From Anabaena sp. PCC 7108 (GTDB lineage Bacteria; Cyanobacteriota; Cyanobacteriia; Cyanobacteriales; Nostocaceae): a DNA stretch of 64,000 nt. The translations under genes were made by a program, and so were the position numbers. The DNA is taken from assembly GCF_000332135.1 (NCBI RefSeq), contig NZ_KB235896.1, forward strand, positions 4,084,356 to 4,148,355, in the 5' to 3' direction. The notes beneath the pieces were generated by a model. That model saw only the letters and a list, made by a program, of their open reading frames with translations, was not told where the DNA came from and searched no databases. Below are positions 36,811 through 46,150 of the stretch, piece by piece; position 1 is the first letter of the stretch, and every line of letters starts with the position of its first letter.

Positions 36811-38367
36811 ATGACTATAGAAGAATTACTAGAAAAATATGCAACGGGAGTCTTAGATTTTAGTGGTGCTGAACTGGCTGAAGTGAACTTGAGCGGCACT
36901 AAACTTAATGGTGTTAATCTGAGTCAAGCTAATTTGAGTGTAGCTAACCTCAGTGGCATAAATCTCTCCGAAGCTAATTTGAGTTACGCCAAACTTAATG
37001 TAGCCAGACTAAGCGGATCAAATCTAGCTGGAGCTATTCTTAACAACTCCAGTCTCAACGTCGCTAATTTGATTAGAGCCGATTTTAGTCGCACTCAATT
37101 GCGTCATGCTTCTCTAGTTCGAGCTGAGTTAATTCGCACAAATTTCACTCGCGCTGATATGAGTGAAGCGAACCTCAACAGTGCCGATTTACGAGAAGCT
37201 ACATTGCATCAAGCAAATCTCCGTCACGCTAACTTGAGCGAAGCCAATTTAAGAGGCTCTTGTTTACGGGAAGCCAACTTAGAAATGGCTAATCTAAACG
37301 GTACAGATTTGACTTCTTCCGATCTCAGTGGGGCAAATTTACGTGATAGCGAGTTGAGACAGTCCCAACTTTGCATGGCTAACCTCAGTGGAGCAGACTT
37401 AAGTGGCGCAAATCTTCGTTGGGCTGATTTGAGAGGAGCAAATCTAATTTGGGCAGATTTAAGTGGCGCAAAACTCAGCGGAGCTAACTTAACTGGGGCT
37501 GATTTAAGCAATGCTAATTTAACTAATACAAGTTTAGTACACGCTAATTTAACTCAGACAAAATTAATCAAAGTAGAATGGATTGGTGCTGACTTAACTG
37601 GTGCTACCTTAACGGGAACAAAACTTTACGCCACTCCTCGTTTTGGCTTAAAAATTGAAGGCATCAAATGCGACTGGGTTGATCTTTCTCCTACAGGAGA
37701 TCGCACCATCATCCAAAATTTTAATGACGAAGAATCACGGGAATTTTTTAATGCTACTCCGCCGACAATTCGCATTATTGTTGACTTACCTTTAGAACAC
37801 GAAGCCAACTTTGTTCTCGCTGGTACTTATTACCAAATAGCTCAAGAATATGCGGGATTAATCCAAATACCCAGCGTAGAAAACGGCAGCCGTAGAACTA
37901 TTTTTACCTTTCGAGTCGATAGCGATGAGGCTTTATTACCAACAGCTTTTATGGCTATTCTTCCCTTTAAAGATGCCGCTGCCACCCAGAAAAATATTTA
38001 CACGATGGTAGAGATGATTAATAAAGAAACTATCTCTAACCAAAGTTTTAAATCAGCTGGACTTGTCAAGAAAATTATATTTTTAGTAGAGGAAGCTTTT
38101 AATAAGTCAAAAACCATTAAACAGACGAAAAAAAATCTAGAAGTAGCAGCAAAATTAAAGTTTTTTAGAGCGCCAACCCAAACAATATTAACAAATTCTA
38201 ATGCTCAATCTTTAACTATTTATGATCATCCCAACTTTGGCAAACGATTGATGAATCGTCCTATCGGTGGTAGTTCAGTTGATGATCTAGCCATTAAATC
38301 AGAATATATTACACCTTCGCTACAGATGACCTTAGATTTTGTGCAAGGATTTTATTTACTTGGATAA
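36811..38367 (+). CDS. Pentapeptide-repeat protein with unique C-terminal domain
   Basis: 518 aa. Residues about 15-275 are about 50 tandem pentapeptides of the A(D/N)LXX type (DFSGAELAEVNLSGTKLNGV onwards), which fold as a right-handed quadrilateral beta-helix. From about residue 285 a different domain follows (GIKCDWVDLSPTGDRTIIQN, PPTIRIIVDLPLEHEANFVLAG, FTFRVDSDEALLP), with beta-rich character and a helical tail. No membrane segments. Function unknown; cyanobacteria have many such proteins. It is divergent from tyrA. Confidence 0.88.
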   Translation: MTIEELLEKYATGVLDFSGAELAEVNLSGTKLNGVNLSQANLSVANLSGINLSEANLSYAKLNVARLSGSNLAGAILNNSSLNVANLIRADFSRTQLRHASLVRAELIRTNFTRADMSEANLNSADLREATLHQANLRHANLSEANLRGSCLREANLEMANLNGTDLTSSDLSGANLRDSELRQSQLCMANLSGADLSGANLRWADLRGANLIWADLSGAKLSGANLTGADLSNANLTNTSLVHANLTQTKLIKVEWIGADLTGATLTGTKLYATPRFGLKIEGIKCDWVDLSPTGDRTIIQNFNDEESREFFNATPPTIRIIVDLPLEHEANFVLAGTYYQIAQEYAGLIQIPSVENGSRRTIFTFRVDSDEALLPTAFMAILPFKDAAATQKNIYTMVEMINKETISNQSFKSAGLVKKIIFLVEEAFNKSKTIKQTKKNLEVAAKLKFFRAPTQTILTNSNAQSLTIYDHPNFGKRLMNRPIGGSSVDDLAIKSEYITPSLQMTLDFVQGFYLLG

Positions 38368-38433
38368 TAATTTAGGTAGGTCATTTGCTATTTGGTTGGG
38401 ATAAATAATAAATACATTTGAGGAGTCAAAGAA

Positions 38434-39027
38434 ATGCGCGATCGCTTAAATCGAATGATGGGTAAAACTCGCTATGTCGTCTGTCGTCTATTCCTGCATT
38501 TAAACGGGGGTGAAGTAGCACCAATTTTGGGAACCCTAAATCGTGCCGCACGGGAAGCAATTGATGCTGATGGCGATTTGGAAGTTTTGGGAGAAGAATT
38601 AGTCAAAATCTGCCAAAGCTTACTCCAATATGATGAATACTGGACTTCAGCCGCTAATGAAGGCGATGTATTTTGGAGTGAAGGTGAAGCAGGAGATTAT
38701 GTCAACGAATTATTTACCGACTCCGCGCAGAGATATCTGAGTGAGCCAGATTTTAGTTCAGCCTCTAGTTTTGATGAACCTTTATCTATTCCTGTCACCC
38801 GCAACGTAGTTATCATGCTGACAGTGGCTTATGAAGGCGAAGTCCCAGAATTAGAAGCAGACCTTTCTAATATTCAGGCGCTGAAGGAAGGCTTGAAAGC
38901 TTTCATCAATCTGCACTACAAGCATAAACTCCGAGCCATCCAAGTACATTTTTCACCAGCCCAGTTAGGTGACGAACTGACTAATGATCAGTTATTGCAG
39001 TATTTTCCGGAATTGATTCCTTTGTAA
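38434..39027 (+). CDS. Conserved cyanobacterial protein, DUF1517-like
   Basis: 197 aa, soluble and acidic. Conserved-looking stretches: TRYVVCRLFLHLNGGEVAPILGTLNRAAREAIDADGDLEVLGEELV, ANEGDVFWSEGEAGDYVNELFTDSAQRYLS and VIMLTVAYEGEVPELE. The second half resembles the DUF1517 pattern of two-part alpha/beta proteins (VAYEGEVPELEADLSNIQAL). No catalytic motif is evident. It follows the pentapeptide gene by 66 bp and precedes the lipoprotein by 56 bp on the same strand, so co-transcription is possible. Confidence 0.65.
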   Translation: MRDRLNRMMGKTRYVVCRLFLHLNGGEVAPILGTLNRAAREAIDADGDLEVLGEELVKICQSLLQYDEYWTSAANEGDVFWSEGEAGDYVNELFTDSAQRYLSEPDFSSASSFDEPLSIPVTRNVVIMLTVAYEGEVPELEADLSNIQALKEGLKAFINLHYKHKLRAIQVHFSPAQLGDELTNDQLLQYFPELIPL

Positions 39028-39083
39028 TTTGTTAGTTAGTCTATAATTACCAACCGCATTGATCACTTTAGGAAAATCGCACC

Positions 39084-39956
39084 ATGATCATCACCATAGC
39101 CCGTAAATTTACAGTCATTTTTCTAGCCTTGAGTTTATGCTTGACAACTGTTGCTTGTGGAGGAGGAAACCAAAATACATCTGCCACTAAAAATGTGAGC
39201 CAAACTGCTACCCCCACGAAAATAAGTGATGGACAGTATCCAGTTCAGCAAGCCACCTACAACGATGGAAATGGTGAATACACCCTGTTTTTACTCAATA
39301 GTCAGCCGCCAACATTTGCCACCGAAAAATTACAAATGGCACGATTGACAGATGAAGAAATCAAAGCGGGTAAAAAGACTTACTTGAAGGTAGAAAATGG
39401 ACAGCCAGCCTTATACCTGACCGAAGATTTTAAAATTGAGTACGTCCATAACGTCACTGAAACACAAACTAATCCCCAAACAGGACAAAAGGAAACAGTT
39501 GTTGTTCGTCAAGAATCTAACTTCTGGACACCCTTTGCCGGGGCTGTGGCTGGTAACATAGCAGGTCAAGCTATTGGTAGTCTATTATTTAGACCTCAGT
39601 ACTATGTACCCCCTGTTTATCAGTCAGGTGGGATTATGAATGGCTATGGTGGATATGGTTCTACCTATGATCAAGCTGTTTCTAGCTACCGTACTCGCTA
39701 CAATGAACCACCCGCAGCAGTGAAAAATCGCACTGCTTTCCGCACTACAGGGACAATTAGGTCATCTGGAAACTCAACTCGCACGACACCACGCACAAAT
39801 ACAAGTGGTCGAGCAACTGGTTCTGGTTTTGGTGGCAGTACACTTCGTCCTTCTGGTAACTCTAGCTCTACTCGACGCAATTCTGGTAGTAGTTTTGGTA
39901 GTGGTGGACGTTCTTCGAGTCGCCGTTCTTCTGGATTTGGTAGCAGAAGAAGGTAA
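39084..39956 (+). CDS. Lipoprotein with Ser/Arg/Gly-rich tail
   Basis: 290 aa. Signal peptide with lipobox (LTTVACGGGN, Cys near 25). Middle part: QYPVQQATYNDGNGEYTLFLLN, then KTYLKVENGQPALYLTEDFKIEYVHN, and a glycine-rich hydrophobic segment WTPFAGAVAGNIAGQAIGSLLF that could insert in a membrane. From about residue 215 the chain is low-complexity Ser/Thr/Arg/Gly, ending SSRRSSGFGSRRR. Function unknown. The TAA stop forms the first base triplet of a 13-unit TAATTCG repeat tract. Confidence 0.7.
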   Translation: MIITIARKFTVIFLALSLCLTTVACGGGNQNTSATKNVSQTATPTKISDGQYPVQQATYNDGNGEYTLFLLNSQPPTFATEKLQMARLTDEEIKAGKKTYLKVENGQPALYLTEDFKIEYVHNVTETQTNPQTGQKETVVVRQESNFWTPFAGAVAGNIAGQAIGSLLFRPQYYVPPVYQSGGIMNGYGGYGSTYDQAVSSYRTRYNEPPAAVKNRTAFRTTGTIRSSGNSTRTTPRTNTSGRATGSGFGGSTLRPSGNSSSTRRNSGSSFGSGGRSSSRRSSGFGSRRR

Positions 39957-40044
39957 TTCGTAATTCGTAATTCGTAATTCGTAATTCGTAATTCGTAATT
40001 CGTAATTCGTAATTCGTAATTCGTAATTCGTAATTCGTAATTCG
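39954..40044. repeat. Heptanucleotide repeat, 13 x TAATTCG
   Basis: Exactly 13 uninterrupted copies of TAATTCG (91 bp). The first copy contains the stop codon of the upstream lipoprotein gene. Confidence 0.97.
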
Positions 40045-40087
40045 GATGATGGTTACAAATTACGAATTAGTTTTCTTTCAACTCTTT

Positions 40088-40180
40088 CACCTGTCACCTG
40101 TCACCTGTTACCTGTCACCTGTTACCTGTCACCTGTCACCTGTCACCTGTCACCTGTCACCTGTCACCTGTTACCTGTCA
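40088..40180. repeat. Heptanucleotide repeat, CACCTGT/TACCTGT
   Basis: About 13 tandem units of YACCTGT between the converging lipoprotein and DAHP synthase genes. The last unit runs into the DAHP synthase stop (TGA on the minus strand, 40178-40180). Scattered units of the same heptamer occur near 2378 and 24548. Confidence 0.93.
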
Positions 40181-41209
40181 GCGTCCCATGACTTTAGCTA
40201 TAACTGCTAATTCTGGCATCAACTTATCAAATCGGTCTGGGGTTAAAGATTGGGGTCCATCAGATAAAGCTTTGGCAGGATTGGGATGTACTTCTATCAT
40301 CAGGGAATCTGTACCAGCTGCGATCGCCGCCATTGCCATCGAAGGTACAAACTCAGACCAACCGACACCATGACTAGGATCAATCATAATCGGTAAATGG
40401 GTCAGTTTTCGCAACACCGGCACAACCGATAAATCTAGGGTATTTCGCGTATATTGACGGTCAAAAGTTCTAATTCCCCGTTCACACAAAATCACATTAG
40501 GATTACCCGCAGCCAAAATATACTCAGCCGCCATTAACCAATCTTCAATTGTGGCCGCCATACCTCGTTTTAAAAGAACTGGTTTTGGTTGCGCCCCAAC
40601 TTTTTTGAGCATGGAGAAATTTTGCATATTTCTCGCCCCCACTTGAATCACATCCGCAACTTCCCCTATTTTCTCCAAGTCTTCTGTATCCATTACTTCG
40701 GTAATAATGCCGAGTCCACTCACTTCTCTCGCTTTCGCTAACAATTCCAAAGCACTTTCACCATGACCTTGAAAAGCGTAAGGTGAAGTCCGGGGTTTGT
40801 ATGCACCACCACGTAAAAACTTAGCACCAGCAGCTTTTACACGCAGTGCCGTCTCGACAATCATTTCCTCATTTTCCACAGAACAAGGACCTGCGACCAC
40901 TACCAATGGATGAATTTCGCTAAACACAACATCCCCATCAGGAGTATTAACTACTACCTCAGAAGCTTGACCATGACGGAATTGGCGGCTTACCCGTTTG
41001 TAGGGTACTTCCACCCGTAGGACTTGCTCAATCCATTGACTGGTTTCCTGAATTCGTAAAGGGTCTAAGTTAGCTGTCTCACCCACTAAACCAATTACTA
41101 CTTTATGCTGTCCGATAATTTTTTCTGGTGTTAATCCCCAGCTACTTAGTTCCTCGCTCAGACGGTCTATTTCTGCTTGTGGGGAACCTACTTTCATAAC
41201 AATAATCAT
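40178..41209 (-). CDS. aroF: DAHP synthase, AroF/KDO8P-synthase-like type (Ibeta)
   Basis: First step of the shikimate pathway: phosphoenolpyruvate plus erythrose 4-phosphate. 343 aa: a small ferredoxin-like regulatory domain (MKVGSPQAEIDRLSEELSSW, residues about 5-75), then the TIM barrel with VVVAGPCSVENEEMI, FLRGGAYKPRTSPYAFQG, DVIQVGARNMQNF, PVLLKRGMAATIEDW and MIDPSHGVGWSEFV. These mark the Ibeta type found in Thermotoga and Bacillus, not the E. coli-like Ialpha form that is encoded 1.3 kb away at 42505. The stop overlaps a 7-bp repeat tract. Confidence 0.95.
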   Translation of the reverse strand: MIIVMKVGSPQAEIDRLSEELSSWGLTPEKIIGQHKVVIGLVGETANLDPLRIQETSQWIEQVLRVEVPYKRVSRQFRHGQASEVVVNTPDGDVVFSEIHPLVVVAGPCSVENEEMIVETALRVKAAGAKFLRGGAYKPRTSPYAFQGHGESALELLAKAREVSGLGIITEVMDTEDLEKIGEVADVIQVGARNMQNFSMLKKVGAQPKPVLLKRGMAATIEDWLMAAEYILAAGNPNVILCERGIRTFDRQYTRNTLDLSVVPVLRKLTHLPIMIDPSHGVGWSEFVPSMAMAAIAAGTDSLMIEVHPNPAKALSDGPQSLTPDRFDKLMPELAVIAKVMGR

Positions 41210-41327
41210 CTGAAGATTCCTATTTATGTGAGTAACTTTTATTGTTTATTATCTAAAAAATATCAGGGTGTCACCCTACCTAGGATTGAATAATTATTAA
41301 TTAACAGATAGAATATCAAAAAAAATG

Positions 41328-41476
41328 TAGCGCTCAGTACTTTTTTTGAATATTGGGTATAAACAAGAAAATCATAATTTTTTTGAATATTGATGTTGAA
41401 GTGATAAAGTTTCAACTTCAACATTCAAGCTTAAAAACCTACCCAATATTGCAGTTATTTAAATACCTGAGCGCTA
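41328..41476. mobile_element. Nested inverted-repeat element
   Basis: Three nested inverted pairs share one centre: TAGCGCTCAG (41328-41337) with CTGAGCGCTA (41467-41476); AATATTGGGTA (41349-41359) with TACCCAATATT (41440-41450); and ATGTTGAAGT (41393-41402) with ACTTCAACAT (41415-41424) around a 12-base loop. The word TTTTTTTGAATATTG occurs twice inside the left arm. The whole 149 bp could extrude as a long hairpin. It ends 5 bp before the PAM68 stop, so it also lies in the 3' end of the rpsO-PAM68 transcript. Confidence 0.75.
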
Positions 41477-41481
41477 ATGAT

Positions 41482-41952
41482 TCAGACGTTCTTTTTTCGA
41501 GTTTCGCGCCAAACTTCGGTCATCCGTCCCCAATTAGTCCCAAACTCACCTACACCTAGTAAACTTCCAGGTCTTTCTTCATCCCAAGAGGCTGAAAGGA
41601 CACCATAGGTAATTCCCAGCACCCCTAAACCGAATAATCCCATATTCACCAATAACACAGCAATGGGAGGAAGTTGGATATCAGCAAATGTGATGAGTAG
41701 ATAACTGGCAACTAAAGTGATAATACCTAATAATGTAGGTATACCACAAAACGCAGCAACTCGGCGAATCATCCGCTGGCTGACGACTTCAGGAATCGTC
41801 ATTTCTTCTTTAGTAAAGGTTTGGGGTTTTTGCGGCTGTTTACTAGATTCCTGTAACTTAACTGTGGGTTGACTGTTAGTTTTAGCAGGCTTTTGGCGCT
41901 TTTTGTTTGGCTCAAAAGGTAAACGACTACGTTCTGATTCTTCACCAGGCAT
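41482..41952 (-). CDS. PAM68-like photosystem II assembly factor
   Basis: 156 aa, the cyanobacterial form of PAM68 (DUF3464): a basic N-terminal soluble part (about 1-60, NKKRQKPAKTN), then IPEVVSQRMIRRVAAFCGIPTLLG, two membrane spans (about 72-92 and 100-124), and the conserved end GVLSASWDEERPGSLLGVGEFGTNW. PAM68 acts with early photosystem II intermediates during assembly in plants; Synechocystis relatives bind PSII assembly modules (family knowledge). It follows rpsO by 12 bp on the same strand, so the two are very likely one operon. Confidence 0.92.
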   Translation of the reverse strand: MPGEESERSRLPFEPNKKRQKPAKTNSQPTVKLQESSKQPQKPQTFTKEEMTIPEVVSQRMIRRVAAFCGIPTLLGIITLVASYLLITFADIQLPPIAVLLVNMGLFGLGVLGITYGVLSASWDEERPGSLLGVGEFGTNWGRMTEVWRETRKKNV

Positions 41953-41964
41953 AAGCAGTAGTTC

Positions 41965-42234
41965 CTAACCGCGAATACCGAGACGACCAATCAATGCTTG
42001 ATACTTGTCGCGGCTATCCTTCTGGATATAAGATAGCAGGCGCTTACGCTGACCAATCATCTTCAATAAACCCCGACGGGAAGAATGGTCTTTTTTGTTA
42101 GCTTGTAGGTGTTGACTGAGGCGGTTAATGCGGTCAGTTAACATAGCGATTTGGACATCGGCTGAACCAGTATCGGTTTCATGAACTTGGAAGCCGGAAA
42201 TTAGTTCTTGTTTGCGCTGTTGCGTCAGAGCCAT
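41965..42234 (-). CDS. rpsO: 30S ribosomal protein S15
   Basis: 89 aa, exact S15 size. Primary 16S rRNA-binding protein of the central domain: [42 protein letters not shown] and the signature [24 protein letters not shown]. Upstream gene of the rpsO-PAM68 pair. The roughly 270 bp upstream hold its promoter and probably a leader; I see no certain S15 autoregulatory pseudoknot. Confidence 0.97.
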   Translation of the reverse strand: MALTQQRKQELISGFQVHETDTGSADVQIAMLTDRINRLSQHLQANKKDHSSRRGLLKMIGQRKRLLSYIQKDSRDKYQALIGRLGIRG

Positions 42235-42504
42235 GATTAATTCAATTTCTATTTTTTCTAATGTCTTCAGCAGTCTCTCATGATATCACAACCTTTAAGC
42301 TGTGCGGTAAATTAGCATTATCACCTTTTCTCAGGTCTATCATATTGACAACTAAACTCAGTAATCGGTGAAAACAGGCTCTGGGGTTGAAGGTGCAGAA
42401 AAGCATATATACGAGGAAGGTATTTTTTACCATGCAGCCACAGAACACCGCCCAGCTAACCAAAGCAATCCACCTGCGTCTCTGCGTAAGCTAAATTCAT
42501 ACTC

Positions 42505-43557
42505 TTAATCAGCAACGCCAAGTTTTGCATGAGCAGCCAAAATAATTTTTTCTGTTTCCTCCCAGTTAATACATTTGTCAGTTACGGAAACACCATATTG
42601 TAATTCTTCGCGTTTGCCAGTAATTGGTTGATTACCTTCATATAAATTGGACTCCAACATCATCCCGACTATGGAGGTATTCCCAGCCACTATTTGCTGA
42701 ATCACATTTTCTAAGACCATAGGTTGTAATCTGTAATCTTTATTTGTATTGCCATGACTACAATCAATCACTATTCTGGCTGGTAAATTTGCCGCAGTTA
42801 ATTCTTCTTCTACCAGCCTGATATTTTCTACATCAAAATTAGGCTGACTTCCGCCACGTAAAATTACATGACCATGAGCATTTCCTCTAGTTTGAAATAC
42901 GCTTACTTGTCCTTTCTGATTAATTCCTAAAAAATTATGTGGGGCTTTAGCCGATTTTAAGGCATTTAAAGCTACATGAATATTGCCATCAGTTCCATTT
43001 TTAAACCCTACAGGCATAGACAGTCCACTAGCCATTTCTCTATGAGTTTGTGATTCAGTTGTGCGTGCGCCAATTGCTGACCAAGCAACCAGTTCACTAA
43101 TATATTGAGGGATAATAGGATCAAGTGCTTCTGTCGCAGTTGGTAATCCTAAATCTGCAAGTTTTAATAACAGATTACGGGCAATTAATATACCGTTTTC
43201 AACATGAAAAGAATCATCCATATCTGGATCGTTAATCAATCCTTTCCAGCCCACAGTCGTACGGGGTTTTTCAAAATATACCCGCATAATCAATAGCAGT
43301 TTATCTTTGACTTTATCTGCTAGAACTTTCAATCTTTCGGCATATTCAATTGCCGCTTTAGGGTCATGAATTGAACAAGGTCCAACCACAATAAATTTTC
43401 GGCTATCTTGGAAATCAAGAATATGTTCTATTTCCTGTCTAAACTGCAAAATTTTTTGTTCAACAGACTTAGTTAAAGGCAATTTTGCCTTAACTTCATT
43501 GGGAGTTAATAGGACGTGGGAGTTTTTAATGTTAGTATTAATTAGTTTGTTGATCAT
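42505..43557 (-). CDS. aroG: DAHP synthase, AroG type (Ialpha)
   Basis: 350 aa, E. coli AroFGH-like. Seen: FIVVGPCSIHDPKAAIEYAERL, RVYFEKPRTTVGWKGLINDPDMD, ARTTESQTHREMASGLSMPVGFKNGTDG, RGGSQPNF, IVIDCSHGNTNKDY and GMMLESNLYEGNQ. The N-terminal extension that makes the inhibitor site in this group is present (LLTPNEVKAKLPLT). Synthesises DAHP from phosphoenolpyruvate and erythrose 4-phosphate. With the Ibeta enzyme at 40178, the organism has two differently built entry enzymes, probably with different aromatic amino-acid feedback (inference). Confidence 0.96.
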   Translation of the reverse strand: MINKLINTNIKNSHVLLTPNEVKAKLPLTKSVEQKILQFRQEIEHILDFQDSRKFIVVGPCSIHDPKAAIEYAERLKVLADKVKDKLLLIMRVYFEKPRTTVGWKGLINDPDMDDSFHVENGILIARNLLLKLADLGLPTATEALDPIIPQYISELVAWSAIGARTTESQTHREMASGLSMPVGFKNGTDGNIHVALNALKSAKAPHNFLGINQKGQVSVFQTRGNAHGHVILRGGSQPNFDVENIRLVEEELTAANLPARIVIDCSHGNTNKDYRLQPMVLENVIQQIVAGNTSIVGMMLESNLYEGNQPITGKREELQYGVSVTDKCINWEETEKIILAAHAKLGVAD

Positions 43558-43775
43558 GATGCAAATCTCTTGATTTATTTAATGTTATTTAATGCCTAAG
43601 GAATTAATATACACATTTTCAAGAAAAAATACAAGCTTAATGCATACAGCCATCTGAAATGATATGTACAAAAACACGTAGCTTTAGTATCTACTTTGAA
43701 AAGTCAAATTTTAGGGTAGCCCTGATGATTATCTCTAAAATTCTCACGAATTATTGATAATTGCTAACATAGCAA

Positions 43776-44153
43776 TTACTCAATTTTTCCAGTCGTAATC
43801 AGCAGATGACTTAATAGCCAATTTGCTGCTGTTGCTCTACGAGTTTGTCGTGGTCCGAATTCACCTATTTTATAACCTTTGAAACCTAGTTTTTCTTTGA
43901 GTAACTGTTTGTTTTCTTGGGGAATAGAACGAGTCAATTTCATAGTTGCAGGGCGAGATTCAAGAAAATCTGTTGGTTCTGAGTAATCATCTCGCCATGC
44001 TGGTGCTACTTGACTTGTATTCCATGTTGCAGTAATGGAGTCGTAACGATAGCCTAAGTGATGCCATACTAATTTGTTGACGGTAGCATCATCAATGGTA
44101 TCGTTGATAATTGCCCAAATTGTTGCTGTGTTAAGTTCTGGTAAGTTAGACAT
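43776..44153 (-). CDS. DUF1823 family protein
   Basis: 125 aa, conserved in cyanobacteria and plastid-bearing plants. The pattern is TIWAIINDTIDDATVNKLVWHHLGYRYD, WRDDYSEPTDFLESRPATMKLTRSIP and LGFKGYKIGEFGPRQTRRATAANWLL. No membrane span or known active site; function unknown to me. The gene is single, between the aroG-type DAHP synthase and a hypothetical gene on the same strand. Confidence 0.75.
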   Translation of the reverse strand: MSNLPELNTATIWAIINDTIDDATVNKLVWHHLGYRYDSITATWNTSQVAPAWRDDYSEPTDFLESRPATMKLTRSIPQENKQLLKEKLGFKGYKIGEFGPRQTRRATAANWLLSHLLITTGKIE

Positions 44154-44333
44154 AAGCCAAATACAATTGATTCATTCTCATTTGCAAAATAATTACTGAT
44201 GAATGGTAGTGAAAAACAATTTTTCACTACCTGGGTAGATTCTTAAAGACAGGGATGATTTTATCCTGTTATCAATAGGCTGAAAGATTTATCTGCTACA
44301 ACTTATAGATGTTTTCACAATAAATCCTCTCAC

Positions 44334-44777
44334 CTATAAAGTAATTGTTAAATCTTTGAATAAAGTAAAAAGTTCTACGCAAAGAGAGGTTACTTTTTCA
44401 GGAGCTATTTGATCATCTGTAACCCACCCGCTATAAACCCAATCTCCACAATAGTTGTAATAGGCATCTACTTGAGATATTTTGTCCCAAATGGAATGAA
44501 ACTCTATATGATCCAGCTTATAAGGAGCAGTAAAGCTAAAACTACCATCTTCAGAGGATTGTTGCCAAAAGCATACATTTAGCATTACGTCAATTAATCC
44601 CTCAGCTTGAGGTATTAAAATTTTAAACCCTTCAAACATTTTACTACACCATATTTCTGCCTCGGTAGTATTATCAGGGAAATATTTTTTGACAATTTCT
44701 GACATTTTTACCAAATATTGGCGAACTTCAAAGTTTTTAAGTAAGACTTTTTCGCAATCCGATAAATTTTTCTGCAT
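44334..44777 (-). CDS. Hypothetical protein
   Basis: 147 aa, soluble and acidic (pI low by eye), with four cysteines and many aromatic residues: SDCEKVLLKNFEVRQYLVKM, KYFPDNTTEAEIWCSKMFEGFKILIPQAEG, YCGDWVYSGWVTDDQIAPEK. I recognise no family. The regular hydrophobic pattern and normal base composition support a real gene, but it has no informative neighbour. It could equally be an accessory-island orphan. Confidence 0.55.
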   Translation of the reverse strand: MQKNLSDCEKVLLKNFEVRQYLVKMSEIVKKYFPDNTTEAEIWCSKMFEGFKILIPQAEGLIDVMLNVCFWQQSSEDGSFSFTAPYKLDHIEFHSIWDKISQVDAYYNYCGDWVYSGWVTDDQIAPEKVTSLCVELFTLFKDLTITL

Positions 44778-45364
44778 TATTCTTTGTCCTTGTATGCGTT
44801 TTCACTAAGCGTTTTTCTGTTATGTTTAGTTTGTAAGATTGATTAAAATATTGTGGTTTTTATACTTCCACAATAATTATTATATAGGTAAACTGGAAAT
44901 CGTGAATACTAAACTAGTATATGCAACGCCTTTCTTACCACTACCGAAAATAATCTGCACCCATATCTTTACTGCTGGCTGATTTTAATAGATGGATTAT
45001 ACCGTTTCACTCTCAGGTTGATATAACTAGACAGACATGAAAAAGTGGGGATAGGAAGATTCATTTGCGGCTTTAATATACAGAGTATTGCGGATAAATG
45101 GACTCCAAAATCATAGTAAAAAAAGCTACTTACTAAAAGAGTTTTAGAGAACTCCTAAAAATAAATTATCCAATTTCACCGGATCAAAAAAACTTTGTCT
45201 CCTACTGCTAATAGGATATTCTTTGATTTAGAAGTTTCTTACTGCTGACCGCTGCTCTCAGTGTATTGACATTACTTTTAACAAGTTGCCATAAATAAAC
45301 AAACCCAGCCGCCTGTAAAAACCGGGTCTGTAGAGTATTTAAATATTTAGAGTTTCAAAGATTT
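44778..45364. other. Intergenic region of about 590 bp, no gene seen
   Basis: AT-rich, no ORF of note. A hairpin-like AAACCCAGCC...CCGGGT near 45302-45330, 35 bp beyond the stop of the leftward hydrolase gene, may be its terminator: on the minus strand it ends GGGTTTGTTT. The rest shows nothing I can name. Confidence 0.45.
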
Positions 45365-46150
45365 TTAGCGAAAGATTTCTCCAAAAAACTGTCGCATAGC
45401 CTTCCAAGACCGTTGTTCTGCAATTGGATTATAAAGTGCGCCTTTAGGATCATTTTTGGCTTCTGGATTGGTGAAAGCATGAACTGCACCACCATAAGAG
45501 ATCAATTGCCAGTCCACATTGGCCTGACGCATTTCGTTTTCAAAGCCCTGGAGTTGCTCTTTTGGGACAAAAGGATCATCCGCACCATGTAAAACTAATA
45601 CCTTAGACTTAATGTTTTTGGCATCAGCGGGATTAGGGGTATCGAGGTTGCCATGAAAACTGACTACACCCTGGATATTTGCACCACTACGGGCTAATTC
45701 TAATACTGTTCCACCACCGAAGCAGTAACCAATAGCAGCGATGCGTTTAGGGTCAGTTAACTGATAGTTTTGTAAAACTTGTAACCCAGCGGTGACTCTT
45801 TGACGCAATAATTTTCTATCCTGGCGATAAATTGTGGCTTGAGTTCCCGACTCCTGTTGATTTTTCGGTCTTACTCCCTTGCCATAGATATCAGCAGCAA
45901 AAGCAACATATCCCAACTTAGCTAATTGCTCAGTCCGTTTTTTGGTAAAAGTCTGTAAGCCAGTCCAGTCGTGAACTACTAAAACCCCAGGACGCTTACC
46001 CTTGATAGCATCGTCATAAGCTAAATAACCTTCTAGAATGGTATTACCTTGCTTATACTCAATATTCTGTGTTCTAATTGCTGCTAATACATCACCAGCA
46101 CTCAACAACATAACCACAGGTGTAAAAAAAACAGAAAGCAAAATTTTCAT
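45365..46150 (-). CDS. Exported dienelactone-hydrolase-family protein
   Basis: 261 aa alpha/beta hydrolase. An N-terminal signal peptide (FTPVVMLLSAGDVLAA) precedes the domain. Catalytic triad visible: nucleophile Cys in AAIGYCFGGGTVLEL near residue 143, Asp in VLHGADDPFVPKEQL and His in GGAVHAFTNP. It matches DLH-like enzymes that hydrolyse cyclic or activated esters, although the real substrate in cyanobacteria is unknown. The signal peptide means it acts in the periplasm, unusual for the cytosolic DLHs of aromatic degradation. Confidence 0.88.
   Translation of the reverse strand: MKILLSVFFTPVVMLLSAGDVLAAIRTQNIEYKQGNTILEGYLAYDDAIKGKRPGVLVVHDWTGLQTFTKKRTEQLAKLGYVAFAADIYGKGVRPKNQQESGTQATIYRQDRKLLRQRVTAGLQVLQNYQLTDPKRIAAIGYCFGGGTVLELARSGANIQGVVSFHGNLDTPNPADAKNIKSKVLVLHGADDPFVPKEQLQGFENEMRQANVDWQLISYGGAVHAFTNPEAKNDPKGALYNPIAEQRSWKAMRQFFGEIFR

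Noticed and set aside
37224-37511. Minus-strand ORF opposite the pentapeptide repeats
   Set aside because: A shadow of the repetitive pentapeptide coding sequence, with only repeat-derived low complexity.
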